This document shows, piece by piece, positions 35,111 to 43,667 of a stretch of 64,000 nucleotides of DNA. Every line of letters begins with the position of its first letter. Positions within the stretch are counted from its first letter, which is position 1. Source of the DNA: CAYRDK01 sp043819345 (GTDB lineage Bacteria; Omnitrophota; Gorgyraeia; Velamenicoccales; Velamenicoccaceae). Made by a program: the position numbers and the translations under genes. Below the pieces are notes generated by a model that was given only the letters and a program-made list of their open reading frames with translations, was not told the origin of the DNA and made no database searches. The DNA is taken from positions 28,096-92,095 of the forward strand of contig JBDREX010000018.1 of the NCBI GenBank assembly GCA_043819345.1, read 5' to 3'.

Positions 35111-36838
35111 ATGAGAAAAATTCTTTTAATAGGAAATCCTAATGTTGGGAAAAGTGTTGTTTTCGCGCGCTTGACAGGTGTGCAGGTGGTGACGTCTAAT
35201 TACGCCGGTACAACTGTTGAGTATCGAAAAGGTTTTATGGTAGAAGGCTTTGAGAAGTTTGAGGTGATTGATTTGCCTGGAGCATATAGCCTTGAGCCGA
35301 CGTCAAAGGCTGAAGAAGTGACGCGGGATTTTTTAGAAGATGCTTTTAAAAAAGAAAAGGATTTAATTGTACTGAACGTTTTAGATGCTACAAATCTTGA
35401 GCGCAATCTTCATTTAACGCTCGACCTTATTGATCGTGGTTACCCGGTTATTGTGGCTCTGAATATGTGTGATGAGCTTAAACACAGGGGTGTTGAGATT
35501 GATTTCGAGAAAATTGAGGCCTTGCTTAAAGTTCCAGTTGTGGCGACATGTGCTGCAACAGCGGGAGGTATTAAACAGCTAAAGAATAGATTGCGGGAGG
35601 TAAAACCCTGTTTGGTGAGGATGCGCTCACATGATGAGTTATGGAAGGCTGTAGGTGAGGTTATTTTGGCATCACAGCGTTTAACCCATAAACATCATAA
35701 TTGGCGGGAATTTTTAGAAGATATATCTATCCATCCTATTACCGGCATCGCGGTTGGGATGGGCGTGATTTATGCTGTTTTTAAAATTGTACGCTTTATC
35801 GGCGAAGGACTGACAACATATCTTCTGGATCCTATTTTTAATAATATCTATGCGCCTCTGTTGATGAAGTTGAGTGCTTTTTTAGGGCAGGATACTTTTT
35901 TACATCATGTTTTAATTGGGGAATTGTTTAAGGGGGGCATAGATTTTAAAAATTCTATAGGCTTGCTAACAACAGCGCCATATGTTGAATTTAATCTTGT
36001 TTTACCTTACATTGTTTCTTTCTATTTAGTGTTGGGGCTCTTGGAGGATATTGGTTATTTGCCGCGTTTTGCGTTGCTGTTAGATGCCGTGTTGCATAGG
36101 CTTGGGCTTCATGGTTTTGCCATTATTCCTATCTTGCTTGGGTTTGGGTGTAATGTGCCTGGTATTATGGCGACACGTATGTTGGAAAGCAAAAGAGAGC
36201 GTTTTATTACTTCAACCCTGATTTCGATTGCTGTGCCGTGCGCTGCGCTCCAGGCCATGATTGTTAAACTATTGGGGCCTTTTGGTACGGTTCCGCTTTT
36301 TATCGTCTATGCTTCGCTTTTTTGCGTTTGGGTGGTTATCGGTTTTATTTTAAATAAGTCTTTAAAAGGGTATAGCCCGGAGCTTGTCTTGGAGATTCCG
36401 CCGTATCGTTTGCCTCCTGCGGATATCTTTTTTTCTAAATTATGGATACGGGTAAGAGAGTTTATTTTTGACGCTCTGCCTTATGTGATGCTGGGCGTCC
36501 TTGTTATAAATCTTTTAGAGTATATCCATTTGTTTGATATCATTAGTGCTTTCTTTGCGCCGGTCATGAAGGTTGTTTTGGGCCTGCCCAAAGATGCCAT
36601 TTTTCCGCTTTCTATCGGTTTTCTAAGGAAAGATATCGCCGCGGGGCTATTGATTCCACTAGGCTTAACCCTTAAGCAGTTAATTATCGCTTGCGTTGTT
36701 TTGTCTATGTCGTTTCCCTGTATTGCGACCTTTGTTATTTTCTTAAAAGAATTAGGCTGGAAGTACTTACTGGCTGGTATTGCGATTATGATTACGGCAA
36801 CGTTGCTGGTGGGTGGATTTTTGAATATTATTTTATGA
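35111..36838 (+). CDS. feoB: Ferrous iron transporter FeoB
   Basis: A 575-residue protein. The N-terminal G domain has G1 (GNPNVGKSVVF), G3 (DLPGAYSL) and G4 (NMCD), then the helical GDI region. The membrane part has two gate regions with their conserved cysteines (GFGCNVPG and SFPCIATF) and FLRKDIAAGLL. It is shorter than E. coli FeoB (773 residues) because the C-terminal cytoplasmic part is absent and loops are short. GTP binding gates Fe2+ import across the inner membrane. No SD is obvious; it depends on the feoA transcript. The stop overlaps the next start (ATGA). Confidence 0.93.
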   Translation: MRKILLIGNPNVGKSVVFARLTGVQVVTSNYAGTTVEYRKGFMVEGFEKFEVIDLPGAYSLEPTSKAEEVTRDFLEDAFKKEKDLIVLNVLDATNLERNLHLTLDLIDRGYPVIVALNMCDELKHRGVEIDFEKIEALLKVPVVATCAATAGGIKQLKNRLREVKPCLVRMRSHDELWKAVGEVILASQRLTHKHHNWREFLEDISIHPITGIAVGMGVIYAVFKIVRFIGEGLTTYLLDPIFNNIYAPLLMKLSAFLGQDTFLHHVLIGELFKGGIDFKNSIGLLTTAPYVEFNLVLPYIVSFYLVLGLLEDIGYLPRFALLLDAVLHRLGLHGFAIIPILLGFGCNVPGIMATRMLESKRERFITSTLISIAVPCAALQAMIVKLLGPFGTVPLFIVYASLFCVWVVIGFILNKSLKGYSPELVLEIPPYRLPPADIFFSKLWIRVREFIFDALPYVMLGVLVINLLEYIHLFDIISAFFAPVMKVVLGLPKDAIFPLSIGFLRKDIAAGLLIPLGLTLKQLIIACVVLSMSFPCIATFVIFLKELGWKYLLAGIAIMITATLLVGGFLNIIL

Positions 36839-37854
36839 GAGCAAAAAATATAAAAGCGATCGCGTTGGTTTCAGGTGGGCTGGATAGTGTTTTGGCTGCG
36901 AAAATTGTGGCCGAGCAGGGTATTGAGGTGATAGCTGTTAATTTTATTGTTCCATTTTGGTTGCCTGAAAAACAAGAGTCTATGCAGAAACAGGTTTTCA
37001 ATTCCTGCCAGCAAATCGGTGTAAGATGTGAAACAGTCGATATTTCATCGCAATGCCGTCAGATGATAAAAGACCCGCAATATGGATTCGGGTCACATAT
37101 GAATCCTTGTATTGACTGCCGGCTTTTAATGCTCAAAAAAGCGGGAGAGCTTTTAAAGGGCTTTGAGGCTTCTTTTTTGATTACGGGTGAAGTGGTTGGC
37201 CAGCGCCCGATGTCGCAAAAAAAAGAAACAATGCGCATGATTGAAAAAAATTCTGGTTTAGAAGGTTTGATTTTACGCCCGTTATCGGCGAAGCTTTTGG
37301 AAGAAACGATCCCTGAACAGAAAGGTTGGGTGGATCGTGCTCAGTTTTTTGGAATTAGCGGTCGCGGTAGAGGTGTACAAATGGATTTGGCGCGCCAGCT
37401 TCAGATTAGCGATTATCCTAATCCGGGCGGTGGGTGTTTATTGACGGATCCAGCGTTTTCCAGGCGTTTTCAGGATTTATTAACGCATGGTGTCTGGAAA
37501 CAAAGAGATTTGGATTTGTTAAAAATGGGCAGAGTTTTTCGTATCAACCACGGCTCAAAGCTGATCGTCGGGCGCAATGAAGGAGAAAATGCAGCCTTGG
37601 AAAAGGCGGCAGGCGAAGATGATATTGTTTTTACACCTTTGCCGCAAGTTTCTGGGCCCTCGGCATTGGGGGTTGGGCAGTTTATTCATCCGGGGGATGT
37701 GGCGTTGTGCGCTATGATCGTTTGTAGGTATGTTAATAAGAGCACATCGCCAACAGGCGATATATGTGAGATTCTTATTAAGCGGTATGGCAAGCAGGAG
37801 TGTTTGCACGTCCCTCCGCTAAAGGAAGAAGATATCAGATATTATCAAGTATAA
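36835..37854 (+). CDS. PP-loop ATPase, MnmA/ThiI-like predicted thiolation enzyme
   Basis: A 339-residue protein starting at the ATGA overlap with feoB; a longer frame reaching back to 36691 lies wholly inside feoB and is not credible. The PP-loop is LVSGGLDSVLA at residues 10-20. Paired cysteines occur in NPCIDCRLL, and a later conserved block is NPGGGCLLTDPAFSRRF, as in MnmA-related proteins that carry an extra NFACT-like C-terminal RNA-binding domain. It is distinct from the true MnmA at 43668. Likely role: adenylation and sulfur transfer to tRNA or another acceptor. Coupling to feoB suggests dependence on iron or an Fe-S cluster, which is inference. Confidence 0.72.
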   Translation: MRAKNIKAIALVSGGLDSVLAAKIVAEQGIEVIAVNFIVPFWLPEKQESMQKQVFNSCQQIGVRCETVDISSQCRQMIKDPQYGFGSHMNPCIDCRLLMLKKAGELLKGFEASFLITGEVVGQRPMSQKKETMRMIEKNSGLEGLILRPLSAKLLEETIPEQKGWVDRAQFFGISGRGRGVQMDLARQLQISDYPNPGGGCLLTDPAFSRRFQDLLTHGVWKQRDLDLLKMGRVFRINHGSKLIVGRNEGENAALEKAAGEDDIVFTPLPQVSGPSALGVGQFIHPGDVALCAMIVCRYVNKSTSPTGDICEILIKRYGKQECLHVPPLKEEDIRYYQV

Positions 37855-37867
37855 TATGGTAAGCATT

Positions 37868-38023
37868 AAATACGAATTTTGAAATACGAAATCTTTTTTT
37901 CGTCGGCAGGCAGGCGGAGTAAATCCAAAATTCAAAAAAATTTAATATTCTAGGCTTATTGTATTTTTGTTTTTTATTATTTGAATTTTGATCGCTTGAA
38001 AGTTGTTTTGAGTTTTGGATTTA
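37868..38023. repeat. AT-rich intergenic repeat element with inverted arms
   Basis: AAATACGAA occurs twice (37868-37876 and 37882-37890). An 18-bp inverted repeat with one mismatch joins 37920-37937 to 38006-38023. Between them lies a GC-rich block at about 37900-37918 (GTCGGCAGGCAGGCGGA) whose reverse complement resembles the hairpin at 63842-63859. There is no coding potential. The pattern suggests a dispersed repeat family. Confidence 0.5.
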
Positions 38024-38084
38024 CATTTTGATTTTGTATTTTAATTGTTAATTAAAAAAAACCATGCTTTTGCCTCAAGGATTT

Positions 38085-39356
38085 ATGATGAACGCATACA
38101 TAGCGGGTGCTATTTTTATATTGGCATATCTGCTTTTTATTTTTCTTCCGCAAAAAAGAACGCTTGTGGCACTTGTGGCTACTTTTGTGCTTATCGCGTT
38201 TCGGATTATTTCTTTTCAGGATGCCTTCTGTCTAGTTAATTGGAACGTCATAGGGATTTTTGTCGGAACTTTGCTTGTGGCCAATGCCTTTATGGAAAGC
38301 CGGCTGCCCGCTTATTTGGCTGAGATCATTGTAAATCGTTCTAAGAATACAGCTGTTTCTATCTTGCTTATTTGCGCGATGACAGGTTTTATATCGGCTT
38401 TTGTGGAAAATGTGGCGACGGTTTTGATTGTGGCGCCCATCGCGTTGTCTTTGGCAAAAAAACTGAATATGAATCCGGTTAAGATGCTTATCGCGATTGC
38501 TATCTCGAGCAATTTGCAGGGCGCGGCGACTTTAATAGGGGATCCGCCGAGTATGCTGTTGGGCGGTTATGCGAAGATGAATTTTATGGATTTCTTTTTT
38601 TATCAGGGGCGCTTAAGTATATTTTTTGCTGTTGAAATAGGAGCTTTGGCGTCATTTGTTATTTTGTATTTTGTTTTTCGGGATCAAAAAGATAAAATAG
38701 AGCTTCCGATGAGTGAGCACGTGCGTTCATGGGTGCCGACAATTATTCTTGTTTTTTTGATTGTTTTTTTGGCGTTTTCTTCTTTTTTGGATACAGGTTT
38801 TTCTTATATAGCTGGTGTTCTCTGTATGGTATTTGGTTTGATTTCAAGTATATGGGAACTGCTTGTTTATAGAAAGTCATTTTTGAAAAATATCAGATCG
38901 CTTGATTGGGAGACGACGTTTTTTTTGGTTGGTGTTTTTGTTTTGGTCGGTAGTGTTGCGTTGACAGGCTGGCTTGAGGCGATTTCAGGTGCTTTGTCTG
39001 GTTTTGTCGGCACCCATGTGTTTTTGGCGTATATATTGCTTATTATTGTGGCGGTTTCGGCTTCGGCCTTTGTGGATAATGTGCCGTTTCTGGCGGCGAT
39101 GTTGCCGGTGGCACTTTCCATGTCAGGCAGGCTTCATATCCATCCGTCATTATTGCTGTTTGGCCTTTTGATTGGTGCGAGTTTAGGAGGTAACATTACG
39201 CCGATTGGGGCTTCTGCCAATATTGTTGCTTGCGGCCTTTTGAAAAAGCAGGGTTATACAGTGAGTTTTAAGGAGTTTTTTAAAATCGGATTTCCTTTTA
39301 CGATTGTCGCTGTTTTTGCCGCTGCTGTTTTTGTGTGGATAGTGTGGGGAAGATAA
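38085..39356 (+). CDS. ArsB/NhaD-type ion permease (IT superfamily)
   Basis: A membrane protein of 423 residues with about 11 hydrophobic segments in two repeats. The start is set at the double ATG at 38085/38088, because AAGG ends five to eight bases before it; an ATG at 38064 has no ribosome site. Signature blocks are ENVATVLIVAPIALSLAKKL and GDPPSMLLGGYAKMNF in the first half, and DNVPFLAAMLPV and GGNITPIGASANIVACG in the second. These match the ArsB/NhaD/citrate-type permeases. The substrate could be Na+/H+, arsenite, or a dicarboxylate; no arsenic gene is nearby. The preceding 230 bases hold an AT-rich repeat. Confidence 0.82.
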   Translation: MMNAYIAGAIFILAYLLFIFLPQKRTLVALVATFVLIAFRIISFQDAFCLVNWNVIGIFVGTLLVANAFMESRLPAYLAEIIVNRSKNTAVSILLICAMTGFISAFVENVATVLIVAPIALSLAKKLNMNPVKMLIAIAISSNLQGAATLIGDPPSMLLGGYAKMNFMDFFFYQGRLSIFFAVEIGALASFVILYFVFRDQKDKIELPMSEHVRSWVPTIILVFLIVFLAFSSFLDTGFSYIAGVLCMVFGLISSIWELLVYRKSFLKNIRSLDWETTFFLVGVFVLVGSVALTGWLEAISGALSGFVGTHVFLAYILLIIVAVSASAFVDNVPFLAAMLPVALSMSGRLHIHPSLLLFGLLIGASLGGNITPIGASANIVACGLLKKQGYTVSFKEFFKIGFPFTIVAVFAAAVFVWIVWGR

Positions 39357-39451
39357 ACGACAGAGGAGTAAAGTTTGCAAGAGTGTGTGATATGAATTTT
39401 GAGGGCGTTAAAAAAGAAAGTCAATTAAAAGAAACATTAAGGAGGTAGAAA

Positions 39452-39679
39452 GTGACATTAAAAGAAAAAGTTGAAGAAGCGTTGAAAGAAGTCAGGCCGA
39501 TGCTGCAGTCTGACGGCGGCGATGTGGAATTGATTAGAGTTAGCGAAGACGGTAAGGTAGTTGTGAAATTAACGGGCGCCTGCAGTGGATGTCCGATGTC
39601 TTCTATGACACTTAAAATGGGTGTTGAGCGTTTGATTAAAAACAAGATTCCTGAGGTTAAAGAAGTCGTAACAGAATAA
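39452..39679 (+). CDS. NifU C-terminal-domain Fe-S scaffold
   Basis: A 75-residue protein with GTG start behind AAGGAGG. It consists of a single NifU C-terminal domain: LQSDGGDVELI and the cluster-binding GACSGCPMSSMTL with C-x2-C. Such proteins assemble or carry [4Fe-4S] clusters to apoproteins. It is followed within 34 bases by a LarE-like sulfurtransferase and then by a cysteine desulfurase, matching a sulfur/Fe-S assembly set. Confidence 0.92.
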   Translation: MTLKEKVEEALKEVRPMLQSDGGDVELIRVSEDGKVVVKLTGACSGCPMSSMTLKMGVERLIKNKIPEVKEVVTE

Positions 39680-39713
39680 GACTAAGAGAAACTCCTGGAT
39701 AAATAAGGCCGTA

Positions 39714-40508
39714 ATGCTTGCAAAATTGAATGCATTGAAGCAGAGATTAGCCGATCTGCAATCGGTTCTAGTCGCTTTTTCTGGAGGTGCAGATAGCTTG
39801 TTGTTGCTGGTTGTTGCAAGAAGTGTTCTTGAGAACCGGTGTTGTGCTGTTACAGCCTCATCTGAACTTTTTCCTCAGAAAGAAATAAAGCATGCCCAAG
39901 CAGCTGCCGCTTTGTTTGGTGTTAAGCACCTGATTGTTCAGACAACTCTGCTCAATAATTCTGCTTTTTGTCAAAACACGCGAGAGCGCTGTTATATCTG
40001 CAAAAAAATGCTTTTTTCAAATTTTAAAGAGTTGGCAATGGCACATGGTTTAAAGCATGTTGTTGACGGTTCTCATGCTGATGACGTTTTGGAAGTACGG
40101 CCTGGTAAGAAAGCGGCACAGGAATTGTCTATCTTGTCACCACTGGAAGAAGCCGGATTGACTAAACGGGATATCAGGCTTTTGCTAAAAGAATTTAAGC
40201 TGGAAAGGTGGGATAGGCCTTCCTCGCCATGTCTTGCGACAAGAATCCAAACGTATCATCAGATTACTGTTCAACAGTTACGCAGGATTGAAGAAGTAGA
40301 AATTTTTTTAAGAAGATCGTTTGATATAAAAGGCCATTTGAGGTTTAGAGATTGGGGCTCGCAATCCTGGATTGAGGTTGATAAGCCTGAAATTATAAAA
40401 ATTAGAAGCAGGGCTGACATAGATGGCACTATGAAAATGCTAGGATGTGATTTGAGGGAAGTGGGCCTGAGAGAATATAAGCCCCATGGCGGCAGCACGA
40501 TGACTTGA
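39714..40508 (+). CDS. larE: LarE-like ATP-dependent sulfurtransferase
   Basis: A 264-residue PP-loop enzyme (AFSGGADSLLLL at residues 20-31). The SSPCLATRI motif places Cys173 where LarE keeps its active-site cysteine (Cys176 in Lactobacillus plantarum). Two more cysteines form C-Y-I-C at Cys93/Cys96. Three such cysteines are known in LarE proteins that use a [4Fe-4S] cluster rather than sacrificing a cysteine, which would fit the NifU scaffold next door. LarE makes the nickel-pincer cofactor of lactate racemase, but LarB, LarC and LarA are not in the window, so another acceptor is possible. Confidence 0.82.
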   Translation: MLAKLNALKQRLADLQSVLVAFSGGADSLLLLVVARSVLENRCCAVTASSELFPQKEIKHAQAAAALFGVKHLIVQTTLLNNSAFCQNTRERCYICKKMLFSNFKELAMAHGLKHVVDGSHADDVLEVRPGKKAAQELSILSPLEEAGLTKRDIRLLLKEFKLERWDRPSSPCLATRIQTYHQITVQQLRRIEEVEIFLRRSFDIKGHLRFRDWGSQSWIEVDKPEIIKIRSRADIDGTMKMLGCDLREVGLREYKPHGGSTMT

Positions 40509-40604
40509 TGGCATTTTTGAAAATATCCTTTATTTTAGAGGCGTTTTTGGAGTATAATGCCATAATTATAAAAATGAGATTTAACAAAAAAAATAGGTTT
40601 TTTT

Positions 40605-41774
40605 ATGAATAGCATATATTTTGACTATGCGGCAACGACACCGACAGATCCAAGGGTTCTTGAGGCGATGTGTCCGTATTTTACTGAAAATTTTGGTAAT
40701 CCTTCCAGTATTCATTCTTTTGGCCGCATGGCGCGTCAGGCGCTGGAAGAGGCGCGTGTTGTTGTGGCGAAGTCCTTGGGGGCGCAGCCTGAAGAGATCA
40801 TTTTTACATCAGGAGGGAGTGAAGCGGACAATTTTGCGCTTCTAGGTATCGCCTGGGCTAATGAATCCAAGGGGAATCACATTATTACGACTGCGATTGA
40901 ACATCACGCTGTGTTGGAGCCAGCCCAGTTTCTTGAGAAGAGGGGTTTTAAGGTTACGTATATTAAACCTGACGCAAATGGTATTGTATCTGTTGAGGAT
41001 ATAGAAAAAACGATAACGGATAAGACGATTCTTATTTCATGCATGCATGCGAATAATGAAATCGGCTCTATTCAGCCCATTAAGGAAATAGGCCTTTTGT
41101 CGCGTCAAAAAGGTATCTATTTTCATACGGATGCTGTTCAGACGGTTGGGCACATTCCGGTTAATGTTGTTGATTTAGGGGTGGATTTATTGTCTTTGGC
41201 CGCGCATAAGTTTTACGGGCCAAAGGGTGTTGGCTGTCTTTTTGTTAAAAAGGGTGTAAAAATTGCTCCTTATCTAAGAGGTGGCGGCCAGGAAAAACAC
41301 AGGCGCGCTTCAACTGAAAACGTGGCCGGTATTGTTGGATTGGCAAAGGCCTTTGAACTTTGTAATGTGCAAATGCAACAGGAGGCAGCCGAACAAACGC
41401 GGTTGCGGGATAAACTTATCAACGGCATCCAAAAGAATGTTGATCATGTTTATCTCAATGGCCATCTGACAACAAGGCTTCCTAATAATGTGAATTTTTC
41501 CATAGAGTTTATTGAGGGCGAATCTATGCTGCTCAACCTTGATCAATTGGGTATTGCTGCTTCTACTGGTTCGGCGTGTACTTCAGGTGATTTGGAGCCT
41601 TCCCACGTCTTATTGGCTATTGGCCGTCCGCATGAGCTTTGTCATGGTTCCATCAGGATTACATTGGGCCGATTTTCAAAAGAAGAGGAGATCAATAGGT
41701 TCTTAGAAGTCTTTCCTGGGGTTGTTTCAAAATTGCGCGCTATGTCACCTTTATATGATGAAAATAAGAAGTAA
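40605..41774 (+). CDS. Cysteine desulfurase (NifS/IscS family)
   Basis: A 389-residue PLP enzyme releasing sulfur from cysteine as enzyme persulfide. The PLP lysine is in SLAAHKFYGPKGVG; FDYAATTPTDPRVLEAM begins the protein and HTDAVQTVGHIP and the mobile loop GSACTSGDLEPSHVL (active Cys) are present, as in class I NifS/IscS. A TATAAT at 40553-40558 may be its promoter; the SD is weak. It supplies sulfur to the NifU, LarE and MnmA proteins nearby. Its 3' end overlaps the start of a TonB receptor gene. Confidence 0.94.
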   Translation: MNSIYFDYAATTPTDPRVLEAMCPYFTENFGNPSSIHSFGRMARQALEEARVVVAKSLGAQPEEIIFTSGGSEADNFALLGIAWANESKGNHIITTAIEHHAVLEPAQFLEKRGFKVTYIKPDANGIVSVEDIEKTITDKTILISCMHANNEIGSIQPIKEIGLLSRQKGIYFHTDAVQTVGHIPVNVVDLGVDLLSLAAHKFYGPKGVGCLFVKKGVKIAPYLRGGGQEKHRRASTENVAGIVGLAKAFELCNVQMQQEAAEQTRLRDKLINGIQKNVDHVYLNGHLTTRLPNNVNFSIEFIEGESMLLNLDQLGIAASTGSACTSGDLEPSHVLLAIGRPHELCHGSIRITLGRFSKEEEINRFLEVFPGVVSKLRAMSPLYDENKK

Positions 41775-43554
41775 TCCTTTCCTTGTCTTCTCGTTTCTTC
41801 TCTTTTCTTGTTTAGCGGGTACCGTTTATGCTGAGACAGAGCTTGAGCCAATTGTTGTCAAGCATGCCTCTTATGCTAGCCGTGAGGAGGTGCTGACATC
41901 TGTTTTAGAAGAAGACGAGATTGAAAAAATTGCCGCTAATACTCCGGAAGATATTTTAAACTATTTGAGCGTTGACGTTCAGACGCGCGGATTCTATGGT
42001 GTTAAATCAGATATTTCTCTAAATGCATCAACATTTCAACAGGTGCTGATCCTTGTTAATGGTGTGCCAGTTAATGATCCGCAGACAGCACACCATAATC
42101 TGGATCTTTTTTTTAATAAGGATGATATTGAAAGGATTGAAATTATTCCGGCTTCGCGTTCTTCTGTTTATGGCCCCAACGGAATAGGTGGAGCCATAAA
42201 TTTTGTTTTGAAAAAGCCCCAGGGCAAAAAAGGGAAAGTTTCGGTGGCCGGAGGCAACAATAATTTGTTTGAGGGCAAGCTGGATTTAACGTACGGTCCG
42301 CAGGATTTTACGAACCGTTTGAGTATTGATCATGCACAGTCTGATGGATGTCGTTATGATACGGATTTTCGCACATCTACTTTTTTTCATTCCAGCGCTA
42401 TTGAAAAAGATAAGGCGTCTTTGTTTGTTGATGTGGGTTACAACGAGAAGGAGTTTGGCGCCTATGATTTTTATACGCCCGGAAGAAATTATCCTTCGAA
42501 AGAGTGGACCAATACCGGATTTTTTGATGTGCGCGGCCTTTTGAAAGGGGATCGTTTTACTTTTGCGCCCCGGTTTGATTTTCGGCAGCATCATGACAAG
42601 TTTATGCTGGATGTTACTCAGCCGGACTTGTATCTAAATCATCATCGGACAGATATGTTTTTGGCCGGGGGCCGGTTTGAATTTCCTTGCAAGGGGTTTC
42701 AATTGTCCGCGGGAGCTGATTATGGTGAGGATAGGATTACGTCTAATAATTTAGGCAAGCATGATCGCCAGCATTGGGACGCCTATGTGGATTCCCTTTG
42801 GCGATTTTCAGATTGCCTGAATGCACAGGTAGCTTTGAGGGTTGATGATTACTCCACTTTTCAGGAAGAGCTGACAGGGTCTGTTTTATTAAAGTATCTT
42901 TTTCATGATGCCAGTGATATTTATGCGACATTTGGCCGATCTGTCAGAATTCCAACGTTTACGGAGCTTTATTACAGTGACCCGACAACTGGTAGCGATC
43001 CTGATTTAAAACCTGAGCAGGCTTTAAATTTCGAATGTGGATGGAATAAAAAGATTTTTGATGGCCTGGATGGTTCGCTTTCTATTTTTGTCAGGCATGA
43101 ACACGATACGATTGACTTCATTAAGAACGCGCCTTCCGATCCAAAGTTTATTGCGACTAATATTAGTGAGGCGACGACGTGCGGCCTTAATCTTTTTACA
43201 CGCTGGTGGACAACCGATAAATTATCATTGGATTTGAGGTATTTTTTTGCCAATAAACGAACCAAAGATGACGGTAAGATTTATAAATACGGCATAAATT
43301 ATACAAAACATATGTTGGATTTTGGCATAGACCTAGGTTTGCCGATCGGGCATAACAGGATGGATGTTGTCATGAAGAAGAAGCCTGATCGTCGGGCTTG
43401 GGTTCTGGTCAACGACCGGTTTACCTTTGATGTGAACAAGAGCTTTGAGTTATTTTTTGAAGTTTATAATTTAGCGAATGTTGAGTATCAGGAGATAGAG
43501 GGTATTCCTGAATCCGGGCGCCAGTTCAAATGTGGTGTTCAATTTCAATGGTAG
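41755..43554 (+). CDS. TonB-dependent outer-membrane receptor (BtuB/siderophore-receptor type)
   Basis: A 599-residue beta-barrel. The start is at the double ATG 41755/41758, which gives a signal peptide (MKIRSNPFLVFSFLLFSC, cleavage near VYAE) and overlaps the desulfurase gene by 20 bases. EPIVV soon after cleavage may be the TonB box. The plug domain has NTPEDILNYL, ILVNGVPVNDPQ, and IEIIPASRSSVYGPNGIGGAINFVLKKPQ. The barrel ends in an aromatic residue (FQFQW-type end), as outer-membrane proteins do. Substrate is unknown: cobalamin, a metal chelate or an oligosaccharide. No TonB or cognate ABC importer is in the window. It is the best evidence for an outer membrane. Confidence 0.9.
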   Translation: MMKIRSNPFLVFSFLLFSCLAGTVYAETELEPIVVKHASYASREEVLTSVLEEDEIEKIAANTPEDILNYLSVDVQTRGFYGVKSDISLNASTFQQVLILVNGVPVNDPQTAHHNLDLFFNKDDIERIEIIPASRSSVYGPNGIGGAINFVLKKPQGKKGKVSVAGGNNNLFEGKLDLTYGPQDFTNRLSIDHAQSDGCRYDTDFRTSTFFHSSAIEKDKASLFVDVGYNEKEFGAYDFYTPGRNYPSKEWTNTGFFDVRGLLKGDRFTFAPRFDFRQHHDKFMLDVTQPDLYLNHHRTDMFLAGGRFEFPCKGFQLSAGADYGEDRITSNNLGKHDRQHWDAYVDSLWRFSDCLNAQVALRVDDYSTFQEELTGSVLLKYLFHDASDIYATFGRSVRIPTFTELYYSDPTTGSDPDLKPEQALNFECGWNKKIFDGLDGSLSIFVRHEHDTIDFIKNAPSDPKFIATNISEATTCGLNLFTRWWTTDKLSLDLRYFFANKRTKDDGKIYKYGINYTKHMLDFGIDLGLPIGHNRMDVVMKKKPDRRAWVLVNDRFTFDVNKSFELFFEVYNLANVEYQEIEGIPESGRQFKCGVQFQW

Positions 43555-43622
43555 GTGAAAATTCGGATGACAGAGATCAGAAGCCAGGATACGGTAAGTA
43601 TAAACAATGAAATCAATTTTAT

Positions 43623-43663
43623 TGTTTGCTGTTTACTGTCTGCTGTTGTCTGTTTTCTGTAAC
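43623..43663. repeat. Tandem 7-base repeat before mnmA
   Basis: Five full heptamers and a partial sixth of the form TGTnnnC run without break from 43623 to 43663, ending five bases before the mnmA start. It is non-coding and could be a slippage repeat. Confidence 0.7.
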
Positions 43664-43667
43664 AATT

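Noticed and set aside
36691..36834. N-terminal extension of the PP-loop gene into feoB
   Set aside because: The ATGA at 36835 gives the standard overlap and a normal PP-loop N terminus; the extension lies inside feoB.
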